NCBI GenBank assembly: GCA_900549495.1
Contig: UROL01000022.1
Location: 1-15,958, forward strand
DNA: 15,958 nucleotides
Direction: 5' to 3'
From: an uncultured Eubacteriales bacterium
Lineage (GTDB): Bacteria; Bacillota; Clostridia; Oscillospirales; Oscillospiraceae
In this document: piece after piece, positions 6,631 through 13,193 of the stretch
How positions within the stretch are numbered: position 1 is the stretch's first letter
How the letters are laid out: each line of letters begins with the position of its first letter
Made by a program: the position numbers and the translations under genes
The notes under the pieces: generated by a model
Seen by the model: only the letters and a program-made list of their open reading frames with translations
Told to the model about the DNA's origin: nothing
Databases searched by the model: none

Positions 6631-6864
6631 TTACTGATGGGCTTCCATCCAGGCTTTGAGCTTGGTTTTGGCCAGACGGATGATATCCTCGTTGGGATAG
6701 GGAGAGGTCTCGCCGCCGCCGACGTGCAGGAAGTACAAGCCATTGGGAGTCTGGTAAAGATCCTCCTCATAACCGGCAGGATCGCCCAGGGTTCCGTAGG
6801 AATATGCCTTGACCAGCGTAGCGGTATCGGTGTCGAACTCAATTTTACAGATGACTTTCTTCAT
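6631..6864 (-). CDS. Small protein of unknown function (77 residues)
   Basis: No named function recognised. The product starts MKKVICKIEFDTDTATLV, continues with GDPAGYEEDLYQTPNGLYFLH (about residues 28-48) and a GGGE turn, then a C-terminal helix with PNEDI...KAWMEAH. The 'DTDTA...L' and 'E-LYQT-G-YFL' pattern recalls a widespread group of small Firmicutes proteins that look like a short beta sheet followed by a helix. There is no signal peptide or membrane span. The start at 6864 has a strong AAAGGAGG at 6873-6880. It has its own promoter (6904-6931) and terminator (6591-6619), so it is a complete single-gene unit. This makes a real, expressed protein likely even without a known role. Confidence 0.82.
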   Translation of the reverse strand: MKKVICKIEFDTDTATLVKAYSYGTLGDPAGYEEDLYQTPNGLYFLHVGGGETSPYPNEDIIRLAKTKLKAWMEAHQ

Positions 6865-6903
6865 GGACCAAACCTCCTTTCGGGTGTTTTTACAACCAAT
6901 GCT

Positions 6904-6931
6904 ATTATACATGCTGAAATTCAGAAATCAA
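6904..6931 (-). promoter_or_regulatory. Promoter of the 77-residue gene
   Basis: On the minus strand TTGATT (6926-6931) and a consensus TATAAT (6904-6909) have 16-base spacing; start of transcription near 6897. Confidence 0.65.
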
Positions 6932-6936
6932 GGGTA

Positions 6937-6958
6937 AAAGGGGAAATATTTCCCTTTT
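6937..6958. repeat. 22-bp near-perfect palindrome in a divergent intergenic region
   Basis: The 14-bp core GGGAAATATTTCCC (6941-6954) is a perfect palindrome, and the flanks extend it by four more positions on each side with one mismatch (6940/6955). It lies a few bases upstream of the -35 box of the minus-strand gene. The position suits an operator for a dimeric regulator; the regulator is unknown. Confidence 0.5.
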
Positions 6959-7000
6959 CCAAAAAGAATTGTAACTTAGAAATGGTTTTTCCCTTCAAAA

Positions 7001-7096
7001 TATAATTTGTTATGTGCATTATTTACAAGAAATGGAGGGAGAAAAATGTCTGATTTTTCAAGAAATCTTGCTGAAATCGGAAAAGTATGATAAAAT
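7001..7096 (+). promoter_or_regulatory. Candidate promoters ahead of the GNAT gene
   Basis: A consensus -10 TATAAT lies at 7001-7006 but lacks a good -35. A second pair, TTGCTG (7068-7073) and TAAAAT (7091-7096), has 17-base spacing and would start transcription shortly before the GNAT gene at 7127. The noncoding interval 6865-7126 otherwise holds only the palindrome and a very short reading frame. Confidence 0.35.
7046..7090 (+). CDS. Possible 14-residue leader peptide or gene remnant
   Basis: A 14-codon frame (MSDFSRNLAEIGKV) starts at 7046 with an excellent GGAGGGA at 7034-7040 and sits downstream of a TATAAT at 7001. It ends 36 bases before the GNAT gene. It may be a leader peptide, or the relic of a longer gene that once began here. 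The strong ribosome binding site is the main argument; nothing else shows translation. Confidence 0.25.
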   Translation: MSDFSRNLAEIGKV

Positions 7097-7126
7097 TTCG
7101 GAAAAAGTGGAAAGGGCGGGATAGAT

Positions 7127-7765
7127 ATGAAGGATTTTCCGGTGTTCCCTACGGAGCATGGGGCAGCCAGTCTGGTGCTCAGGGAGATTCCCTATCGCCG
7201 GGAGGCGTTTGTCCACATCCGCAGTACCCAGGAGCCGGCGCTGCTTTTGCAGGAATGCGTTGCCTTCTGCGTTGCCTGTGGTGCGGAGCGGGTATACGCC
7301 ACCGGCCATGAGAATTTGCAGCAATACCCTCTGCACACCCGGGTATACCGCATGGCAGGACAGGTGCATCTGCAAGAAGAGGCGGAGGTGCCCGCCATGT
7401 TCCCGGTAACGGCCCAGACGGCGGCGCAGTGGCGGAGACTGTACAACCAGCGCATGGCCAATGTGGACAATGCCGCCACCCTGGAGCAGAAGGACGAGGC
7501 GCGACTGATAACCGGCGGGGCATATTTTGTCCACCGGGCGGGGGAGCTGCTGGGCATCGGCTGGCTGGAGGGAAATACCCTTCTGGCTATGGCATCCTTG
7601 CAGCCGGGGGCGGGGGAGACGGTGTGCCGGGCAATGCAATCATTGATCCCCGGGCAGCCGATGACCCTGGAGGTGGCCTCCACCAACCAGCGGGCCATTT
7701 CCCTGTACCAGCGAATGGGCCTGCTGAAGGTGGAAGAGCTCTCCTGCTGGTACCGGGTAAAATAA
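7127..7765 (+). CDS. GNAT family N-acetyltransferase
   Basis: Acetyl-CoA-dependent transferase of unknown substrate. The last third shows the GNAT C-terminal pattern: a strand LEVASTNQRAISLYQRMGL (181-199), in which N187 and the ISLYQRMGF-like helix-turn are typical, followed by the final strand VEELSCWYRV. The acetyl-CoA loop region (about 142-170, GIGWLEGN...LQPGAGETVCRAM) is recognisable but lacks a textbook Q/R-x-x-G-x-A. The N-terminal 80 residues have no clear assignment; they may be a second, degenerate acetyltransferase half. The 212-residue gene starts at 7127 after a weak AAAGGGCGGG. It has no operon partner on its left; the ylxM promoter begins 47 bases after its stop. Confidence 0.78.
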   Translation: MKDFPVFPTEHGAASLVLREIPYRREAFVHIRSTQEPALLLQECVAFCVACGAERVYATGHENLQQYPLHTRVYRMAGQVHLQEEAEVPAMFPVTAQTAAQWRRLYNQRMANVDNAATLEQKDEARLITGGAYFVHRAGELLGIGWLEGNTLLAMASLQPGAGETVCRAMQSLIPGQPMTLEVASTNQRAISLYQRMGLLKVEELSCWYRVK

Positions 7766-7795
7766 TCCCCGGCCCCGGAGAAAAAATTTTGCAGC

Positions 7796-7871
7796 TGTCA
7801 AGGAAAAATACTTGACAAACTGCAGCGCATCCTGTAGAATACCCAAGGATGTCAAGGGAAATCCCTTGACA
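7796..7871 (+). promoter_or_regulatory. ylxM-ffh promoter with a duplicated dyad
   Basis: A near-consensus promoter, TTGACA (7812-7817) and TAGAAT (7835-7840) with 17-base spacing, drives the ylxM operon. The heptamer TGTCAAG/CTTGACA occurs as two inverted pairs. The first (7796-7802 with 7811-7817) covers the -35 box. The second (7850-7858 with 7863-7871, 9-bp arms, 4-base loop) lies in the leader just before the AGGAGG of ylxM. The dyad centres are 54 bases apart, close to five helical turns. This could be a two-site operator, or the second copy could act as an RNA hairpin. Confidence 0.75.
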
Positions 7872-7885
7872 GGCAGGAGGAACAC

Positions 7886-8230
7886 ATGGAACCGCTGGAA
7901 ATGACCTTGCTCTTCGATTACTACGGTGATCTGCTGACGCAGCGGCAGCGTGCCTGTGTTGACCTTCGCTACAACCAAGACCTTTCTCTGGGGGAGATTG
8001 CCCAGGAGCTGGGTGTCAGCCGCCAGGGGGTATTTGACAATCTCAGCCGGGCAGAGGCGCTGCTGCGCAACATGGAAGAGAAAACCGGCTGTGTCCGCCG
8101 TGCCATGCAGGCCAGACGGGCAGTCCACCAGATTCTGGATGCGGCCGGGCAGCTGGCGGCATACCCCAACGAAGATATTTCCCGCCTGGCAGCCGCCATT
8201 ATCCAGGCTGCAAGGTCACTTGAGGAGTAA
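7886..8230 (+). CDS. ylxM: YlxM/p13 family putative DNA-binding protein (UPF0122)
   Basis: Small sigma-70 region-4-like protein almost always encoded just before ffh in Firmicutes; in streptococci it is reported to modulate the signal recognition particle. Residues 17-57 form the helix-turn-helix: LTQRQRACVDLRY, then LSLGEIAQELGVSRQGVFDNLSRAE. The 114-residue length is normal. The start at 7886 has AGGAGG directly upstream at 7875-7880. Its stop lies 3 bases before ffh, whose ribosome binding site (GAGGAG) is inside the end of ylxM, so the two are translationally linked. Confidence 0.93.
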   Translation: MEPLEMTLLFDYYGDLLTQRQRACVDLRYNQDLSLGEIAQELGVSRQGVFDNLSRAEALLRNMEEKTGCVRRAMQARRAVHQILDAAGQLAAYPNEDISRLAAAIIQAARSLEE

Positions 8231-8233
8231 ACT

Positions 8234-9583
8234 ATGGCATTTGAAGGCTTAACGGAAAAAATCAATAATACCTTCAAAAAGCTTCGCGGCAAGGGCCGAC
8301 TGAAAGAGGCGGATGTGAAGGAAGCCATGCGGGAAATCCGTATGGCACTGCTGGAGGCAGACGTCAGCTATAAGGTCTGCAAGGATTTTACCAAGACGGT
8401 TACCCAGCGGTGTGTCGGCACGGATGTGCTGGAATCCCTGACCCCTGCCCAGATGATTGTAAAAATCGTCAACGAAGAGCTGACCAAGCTCATGGGCTCC
8501 GATACCAAGCACATTACCTTCAATCCCAACGGCCCCACGGTGGTGATGCTGGTTGGTTTGCAGGGCGCTGGTAAAACCACCAACGGCAGCAAGCTGGCAG
8601 GGCTGATGAAGCGCCAGGGGCGCAACCCCCTGCTGGTCGCCTGTGATATCTATCGGCCCGCTGCCATACAGCAGCTGAAGGTCTGCGGCGAAAAGCTGGG
8701 CATCCCCGTATTCGAGCGGGGAACACAGAGCCCGGTGCAGACTGCCAAAGAGGCTGTCCTCTATGCCCGCCAGCGGGGCTACGACATGGTTTTCCTGGAT
8801 ACCGCCGGACGGCTGCACGTAGACGAGCAGCTGATGGAGGAACTGAAAAATATCAAGGCCACCGTAAAGCCGGATGAAATCATGCTGGTGGTGGATGCCA
8901 TGACCGGTCAGGATGCGGTGAATGCCGCCCAGACCTTCAACGAATGGCTGGACATTGATTCCGTCATGCTCTCCAAGCTGGACGGCGATGCCAGAGGCGG
9001 TGCGGCGCTGTCCGTCCGGGCCGTTACCGGAAAGCCCATCAAGTTCTGCGGCATCGGCGAGAAGCTGGAGGATATCGAGCCCTTCCACCCTGACCGCATG
9101 GCCAGTCGGATTCTGGGAATGGGCGATGTGCTTACCCTGATAGAGAAGGCCGAGAAGGCCTATGATGCCAAAAAGGCCGCCGAGATGGAGGAAAAGCTGA
9201 AGTCCAACCGCTTCACCCTCCAGGATTTCTACGACCAGATGGTGCAGATGAAATCCATGGGCTCCATGCAGGACCTGCTGGCCCAGATGCCCGGCGGTGC
9301 CAACCTGAAGGATATCAAGCTGGATGAGAAGGCCATGGCCCATACCGAGGCGATTATTCTCTCCATGACCCCCAAGGAGCGGGAAAAGCCCGAGATTATC
9401 GGTGCCAGCCGGAAGAAGCGTATCGCAGCCGGTGCCGGTGTGCGGGTGGAGGATGTTAACCGCCTGCTGAAATCCTTTGAGCAGATGCGAAAGCTCATCA
9501 GGCAGTTCTCTGCCCCCGGAATGGGCAAAAAGATGAAGCGTATGCGTGGTTTCGGTGGCTTTAAGGGCTTCCCGGGCATGTAA
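8234..9583 (+). CDS. ffh: Signal recognition particle protein Ffh (SRP54)
   Basis: GTPase that binds 4.5S/6S RNA and signal peptides and delivers ribosomes to FtsY at the membrane. The N domain (1-95) carries the ALLEADVS motif. The G domain shows GLQGAGKTT (108-116), DIYRPAA (138-144), DTAGR (189-193) and SKLDGDARGG (247-256). The methionine-rich M domain follows from about 300, with RKKRIAAGAGVRVEDVNRLLKSFEQM near 404-430, the RNA-binding helix-turn-helix, and a G/K/M-rich tail. The 449-residue length is typical. It follows ylxM by 3 bases. No ftsY or SRP RNA gene was seen in the window. Confidence 0.98.
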   Translation: MAFEGLTEKINNTFKKLRGKGRLKEADVKEAMREIRMALLEADVSYKVCKDFTKTVTQRCVGTDVLESLTPAQMIVKIVNEELTKLMGSDTKHITFNPNGPTVVMLVGLQGAGKTTNGSKLAGLMKRQGRNPLLVACDIYRPAAIQQLKVCGEKLGIPVFERGTQSPVQTAKEAVLYARQRGYDMVFLDTAGRLHVDEQLMEELKNIKATVKPDEIMLVVDAMTGQDAVNAAQTFNEWLDIDSVMLSKLDGDARGGAALSVRAVTGKPIKFCGIGEKLEDIEPFHPDRMASRILGMGDVLTLIEKAEKAYDAKKAAEMEEKLKSNRFTLQDFYDQMVQMKSMGSMQDLLAQMPGGANLKDIKLDEKAMAHTEAIILSMTPKEREKPEIIGASRKKRIAAGAGVRVEDVNRLLKSFEQMRKLIRQFSAPGMGKKMKRMRGFGGFKGFPGM

Positions 9584-9652
9584 ATTGGTTCGCTGTAAGC
9601 AAAATTGCTTTGCGATATAAATTGAAAGATTATTTATGGAGGTGAAACTCTC

Positions 9653-9892
9653 ATGGTTAAAATCAGACTGAGAAGAATGGGCGCTAAGAAGGCTCCTTAC
9701 TACCGTATTGTTGTCGCTGACTCCCGTTCTCCCCGTGATGGCCGCTGCATCGAGGAGATTGGCATGTACAATCCTCTGACCGAGCCCGCTACCATCAACG
9801 TCGATGTCGAGAAGGCTCAGACCTGGATCAAGAACGGCGCACAGCCTACCGACACCGTTCGCGGCCTGCTGAAGAGCGCTGGCGTCCTGTAA
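9653..9892 (+). CDS. rpsP: 30S ribosomal protein S16 (bS16)
   Basis: Small-subunit assembly protein. The 79-residue product begins [21 protein letters not shown] and contains [21 protein letters not shown], both diagnostic for S16. A strong GGAGGTGA (9638-9645) precedes the ATG. It is 69 bases after ffh and 21 before khpA, in the conserved order ffh-rpsP-khpA-rimM-trmD. Codon choice is more biased than in its neighbours (many GCT, CGT, ACC), as expected for a highly expressed gene. Confidence 0.98.
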   Translation: MVKIRLRRMGAKKAPYYRIVVADSRSPRDGRCIEEIGMYNPLTEPATINVDVEKAQTWIKNGAQPTDTVRGLLKSAGVL

Positions 9893-9913
9893 TTTCCCCG
9901 AAGGAGTCACACA

Positions 9914-10144
9914 ATGAAGGAACTTTTGCAGTATATGGCAAAAAACCTGGTGGACAATCCGGATGCAGTTACCGTTGAGGAGCAGACCAGCGAAGAAGGG
10001 AAAGTTCTGGAGCTCCGTGTCGCCGAAGGAGACATGGGCAAGGTTATCGGCCGCCAGGGACGGATTGCGAAAGAAATCCGCACCATTATCAAGACTGTAG
10101 CCCAGCGCACCGGCGAAAAGGTCACGGTCGAAATCGTGGAGTAA
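9914..10144 (+). CDS. khpA: KH-domain RNA-binding protein KhpA (YlqC)
   Basis: 76-residue single KH domain. The RNA-binding GxxG loop is G46-R47-Q48-G49 within KVIGRQGRIAKEIR. KhpA pairs with KhpB/Jag in Firmicutes and binds many RNAs, affecting cell wall growth and division. The start at 9914 has AAGGAG at 9901-9906. It sits between rpsP and rimM as in many Firmicutes. A terminator follows 50 bases after its stop, so the ylxM transcript may end here. Confidence 0.95.
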   Translation: MKELLQYMAKNLVDNPDAVTVEEQTSEEGKVLELRVAEGDMGKVIGRQGRIAKEIRTIIKTVAQRTGEKVTVEIVE

Positions 10145-10194
10145 TGCCGCCTGCCTTACCCCCAGCCGGGGAGGGCATCCGGTGAGAAACGGCT

Positions 10195-10229
10195 ATGCGT
10201 GGCGATTTTCGTCACGCATTTTCGTTTTT
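10195..10229 (+). terminator. Rho-independent terminator between khpA and rimM
   Basis: A 10-bp stem (10195-10204 with 10210-10219, one G-U) with a 5-base loop is followed by TTTCGTTTTT. It splits the otherwise continuous conserved operon. Just downstream, a TTGACA (10240-10245) and a dyad CAGGAT...ATCCTG (10244-10258) occur; a matching -10 would fall on the rimM ribosome binding site, so no promoter is called. Confidence 0.75.
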
Positions 10230-10281
10230 AACGTTGCATTTGACAGGATGGTATCCTGCTGAAATAAAGGAGCTGTATGAG

Positions 10282-10773
10282 ATGAAACTCCCATTTATAG
10301 ACGCCGGTGAGATTGTCACCACCCATGGAGTCCATGGGGAGATGAAGGTGCTTTGCTGGCTGGATTCTCCCGAGGATTTGTGCGATTTTCACCGGTGCCG
10401 AATCAACGGAAGGGAATACCAAATTGTGTCCTGCCGGGTTCAGAAAACCTGCAATCTTCTAAAGGCAGAGGGCATCGATACCATGGAAGAGGCCCAGGGG
10501 CTGCGGGGCAAGATTGTGCAGCTCTACCGGGAGGACATCTCCGACGATGTGATTTTCGCCGCTGAGCTGATTGGCATGGAGGTGTTCTGCGGCGGGGAAC
10601 TGCTGGGAACCGTCCAGGAGGTGCTGGATTACCCCGGCAATCAGGTATATGTTGTCCGGGGAGCACATGAGTATCTGATTCCCGCCGTGAAGGCCTTTGT
10701 CCACACCACCGACTTGGCCCAAAACCGGATGGAGGTTTCTGTGATTGAGGGAATGCGTAGCGATGAGGATTGA
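10282..10773 (+). CDS. rimM: Ribosome maturation factor RimM
   Basis: 16S rRNA processing/assembly factor that binds S19 and helps mature the head of the 30S subunit. The N-terminal beta-barrel carries AGEIVTTHGVHGEMKV (8-23), the family signature. The C-terminal PRC-barrel shows LIGMEVF...LGTVQEVLDYPGNQVYVV and the EYLIPAVKAFV strand. The 163-residue length is near normal. The start at 10282 is supported by AAAGGAG (10267-10272); an in-frame ATG at 10195 would add a tail that runs through the terminator stem and is rejected. Its stop overlaps the trmD start by 11 bases. Confidence 0.96.
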   Translation: MKLPFIDAGEIVTTHGVHGEMKVLCWLDSPEDLCDFHRCRINGREYQIVSCRVQKTCNLLKAEGIDTMEEAQGLRGKIVQLYREDISDDVIFAAELIGMEVFCGGELLGTVQEVLDYPGNQVYVVRGAHEYLIPAVKAFVHTTDLAQNRMEVSVIEGMRSDED

Positions 10774-11533
10774 TATTCTGACGCTTTTCCCGGATACCCT
10801 GGGGGACGTCCTCTCCGAGAGCATTCTCGGGCGTGCCCAGGAGCGGGGCTTTATCCGCATCGAGGCCCACCAGATTCGGGATTTTACCTCCAACAAGCAA
10901 AACCAGGTGGACGATTACCCCTATGGCGGAGGCCGGGGGGCAATTATGCAGGCAGACCCCCTCTACCGTTGCTGGGAGTCTGTGTGCGACGAGGCCGGGG
11001 GGCCGGTGCATACCATTTACCTCTCCCCCTGCGGACATACCTTTACCCAGCAGGATGCCATCCGCCTGAGCAAGTTGGACAATCTGATTTTCGTATGCGG
11101 CCATTACGAGGGCATCGACCAGCGGTTCATTGACGAATGCGTGGACGAGGAGCTTTCCCTGGGGGATTTCGTCCTCACCGGTGGGGAAATTGCCGCCATG
11201 GCCATGACGGATGCCATTTGCCGTATGGTGCCCGGGGTGCTGGCAGACCCGGAGTGCTTTGAGGACGAGAGCCATTTCAACGGCTTGCTGGAGTATCCCC
11301 AGTATAGCCGACCGGCGGTGTGGCACGGCAGGGAGGTGCCCCAAATCCTTCTCTCCGGCAATCACAAGCTGGTGGCCCAGTGGCGCAGGAAGCAAGCCCT
11401 GCGCCGCACCAGGGAGCGCCGCCCGGATATGTATGCACGATTGGATCTGTCCTCGAAGCAGGATAAAAAACTTCTGAAGGAAATGGAGGAAGAAGACCGT
11501 GAACAAGCTGGAAATCCTGAAGCAGTGGATTGA
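10763..11533 (+). CDS. trmD: tRNA (guanine-N1)-methyltransferase TrmD
   Basis: SPOUT-class enzyme that methylates G37 next to the anticodon and so prevents +1 frameshifting. The trefoil-knot SAM site is complete: YLSPCG (86-91), CGHYEGIDQRF (112-122), SLGDFVLTGGE (132-142). DDYPYGGGRG (50-59) and LLEYPQYSRP are also typical. The ATG at 10763 gives the usual MRIDILTLFP start and has GAGGGA at 10747-10752; a TTG at 10745 is rejected. The 256-residue protein is slightly longer than many because its acidic C-terminus runs 35 bases into the sirtuin gene. In most Firmicutes rplS follows trmD; here it does not. Confidence 0.98.
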   Translation: MRIDILTLFPDTLGDVLSESILGRAQERGFIRIEAHQIRDFTSNKQNQVDDYPYGGGRGAIMQADPLYRCWESVCDEAGGPVHTIYLSPCGHTFTQQDAIRLSKLDNLIFVCGHYEGIDQRFIDECVDEELSLGDFVLTGGEIAAMAMTDAICRMVPGVLADPECFEDESHFNGLLEYPQYSRPAVWHGREVPQILLSGNHKLVAQWRRKQALRRTRERRPDMYARLDLSSKQDKKLLKEMEEEDREQAGNPEAVD

Positions 11534-12212
11534 CCAAAGCCACAGCATGGTTTTCTTTGGCGGTGCCGGTGTCAGCACGGAATCCGGAATCCCGGATTTC
11601 CGCAGCGTGGATGGACTGTACAGCCAGCGGTTTGAGTACCCCCCGGAGACCATCATCAGCCATAGCTTCTACCTGAGCAATCCGTCTTATTTCTTCCGCT
11701 TTTACCGGGAAAAAATGCTGCCCCTGGGATTTCAGCCCAATATCACCCACGAAAAGGTGGCCCAGTGGGAGCGAGAGGGCAAGCTGGCTGCCGTCGTGAC
11801 CCAAAATATCGACGGTCTGCACCAGAAGGCTGGCTCGAAGACGGTATACGAACTCCATGGCAGCGTGCTGCGGAACTACTGCACCAAATGCCGAAAGTTC
11901 TACAGTGCGGAATTCGTCCGGGACTCCCAGGACATTCCCCGGTGCACCTGCGGCGGAATTGTGAAGCCGGATGTGGTGCTCTACGAAGAGGGCCTGAACC
12001 AGCAGACGGTGGAAAAAAGCGTTGCGGCAATCCGCAGAGCGGACTTGCTGATGGTTGCCGGAACCAGCCTGACGGTTTACCCCGCCGCCGGACTGCTGCG
12101 CTATTATCGGGGCAATCGCCTGGTGCTGATTAACCGGGATGAAACACCCTACGACGGCGAGGCGGACTTGGTTATTCACGACAGCCTGGGCAGTGTGTTC
12201 TCCCAGCTCTGA
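11499..12212 (+). CDS. NAD-dependent protein deacylase, sirtuin (Sir2/CobB family)
   Basis: Uses NAD to remove acyl groups from lysines. The Rossmann-fold motif GGAGVSTESGIPDFR (21-35), the catalytic loop TQNIDGLHQ (101-109), active-site H120 (ELHGS), and four zinc cysteines C128, C131, C149 and C151 are all present, followed by GTSLTVYPAAGL (188-199). The last pair is spaced C-x-C rather than C-x-x-C. The 237-residue size fits single-domain bacterial sirtuins. It starts with GTG at 11499, with GGAGGA at 11485-11490 inside trmD, and overlaps trmD by 35 bases, so translation is probably coupled. Which acyl group it prefers cannot be told from the sequence. Confidence 0.95.
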   Translation: MNKLEILKQWIDQSHSMVFFGGAGVSTESGIPDFRSVDGLYSQRFEYPPETIISHSFYLSNPSYFFRFYREKMLPLGFQPNITHEKVAQWEREGKLAAVVTQNIDGLHQKAGSKTVYELHGSVLRNYCTKCRKFYSAEFVRDSQDIPRCTCGGIVKPDVVLYEEGLNQQTVEKSVAAIRRADLLMVAGTSLTVYPAAGLLRYYRGNRLVLINRDETPYDGEADLVIHDSLGSVFSQL

Positions 12213-12220
12213 AATGCAAA

Positions 12221-12256
12221 TCGCCCCGGATTTTTCTTGCGAGAAATCCGGGGCGA
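12221..12256 (-). terminator. Terminator of the EamA gene, between convergent genes
   Basis: A perfect 13-bp inverted repeat (12221-12233 and 12244-12256) with a 10-base loop. The minus-strand side is followed by TTTGCATTT, whereas the plus side lacks a T-run. It therefore fits EamA transcripts better, although it lies only 9 bases after the sirtuin stop. Confidence 0.75.
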
Positions 12257-12268
12257 AACCATATTCGC

Positions 12269-13174
12269 TTATGCCTGCTTGCACCGGGACAGACGGTTCA
12301 GGGGAATCTGGGAGAATATAACCCCTGCAAAAACCAATGCACAGCCGGTCAGCTCTGTAGGGCTCATGGTGCTGTGAAGAATCGCCCATTCGCCCAAGGC
12401 GGCGAATACGGATTCCAGACTCATAATCAGGGAGGCAGCAGTGGGGTCCAGCCGCTTTTGACCGACGATTTGCATACTGTATCCCACACCCATGGAGAGG
12501 ATACCGGCAAAGCATAGGGGGAGCCAGCAGTCAACGATGGCCTGCATCTGCACGGCCTCCCGGTTCAGCAGAATTCCGGGGATGGACAGGACGCAAACCA
12601 CCAGCGACTGCACGCAATTCAGCTGCACACCGTCCAAATCCTGGGCCAAGCGGTCAATCAGGAGAATCTGTACGGCAAAGCCCAGTGCGCCGCCAACCAG
12701 CATCACGTCTCCAATATTGATGCCACCGGCATTGGTAAAGCTCAGCAGATACAGCCCCACCAGTGCCAGAAGCACACTGAACACAGCGTTGAGCCCCGGC
12801 TTCCGGTGCACGAAAATTCCCAGCACAGGCACCAGCACAATATACATGGCGGTCAGAAACCCCGCCTTGCCCGGGGCGGTATACACCAGCCCCACCTGCT
12901 GCAAGCTCGCCGCCGCAAACAGCGCCACGCCGCAGGTAATACCGCCACGCCACAGCTTTGGATTCTTCCACTTTTGCAGTGCGGCGGCCAGCCCGGCCTT
13001 GCGCTCCAGCAGCAGGGACACCAGAAACAGAAAAATTACGCCCAACAGACACCGAATGGCCTGAAACGTAAAGGGGCCAATCAATTCTCCCCCCACGCTC
13101 TGGGCAATAAAGGCCATTCCCCAGATAAATGTCCCCAGCAGCAGGGCCAGGGTTCCTTCCAGTTGTTTTCTCAT
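12269..13174 (-). CDS. EamA/DMT-superfamily transporter
   Basis: Inner-membrane carrier of the drug/metabolite transporter superfamily, probably an exporter of amino acids or other metabolites; substrate unknown. The 301-residue product has about ten hydrophobic spans in two repeated halves. The first EamA repeat starts with LALLLGTFIWGMAFIAQ (9-25). The second starts near residue 152 (NIGDVMLVGGALGFAVQILLID). Both show the family's conserved glycine/alanine-rich helices, and the ending of each half (AASLQQVGLVYTAPGKAGFLTAMYIVLVP; PTAASLIMSLESVFAALGEW) is diagnostic. The start at 13174 has AGGTGA upstream. It has its own promoter in a symmetric divergent region shared with the 92-residue gene. 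Confidence 0.93.
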   Translation of the reverse strand: MRKQLEGTLALLLGTFIWGMAFIAQSVGGELIGPFTFQAIRCLLGVIFLFLVSLLLERKAGLAAALQKWKNPKLWRGGITCGVALFAAASLQQVGLVYTAPGKAGFLTAMYIVLVPVLGIFVHRKPGLNAVFSVLLALVGLYLLSFTNAGGINIGDVMLVGGALGFAVQILLIDRLAQDLDGVQLNCVQSLVVCVLSIPGILLNREAVQMQAIVDCWLPLCFAGILSMGVGYSMQIVGQKRLDPTAASLIMSLESVFAALGEWAILHSTMSPTELTGCALVFAGVIFSQIPLNRLSRCKQA

Positions 13175-13193
13175 CTTTCATCACCTGGGAGAT

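Noticed and set aside
8249..9910. A 553-codon open frame antisense to ffh and rpsP.
   Set aside because: Mirror of GC-biased codons in real genes; no initiation signals, and the plus strand encodes unmistakable Ffh and S16.
10240..10268. TTGACA-17-AATAAA promoter for rimM.
   Set aside because: The -10 would overlap the rimM ribosome binding site and leave no room for it in the transcript.
10195..10281. Upstream start for RimM at 10195.
   Set aside because: The added segment is encoded by the terminator hairpin, and the ATG at 10282 has AAAGGAG at correct spacing.
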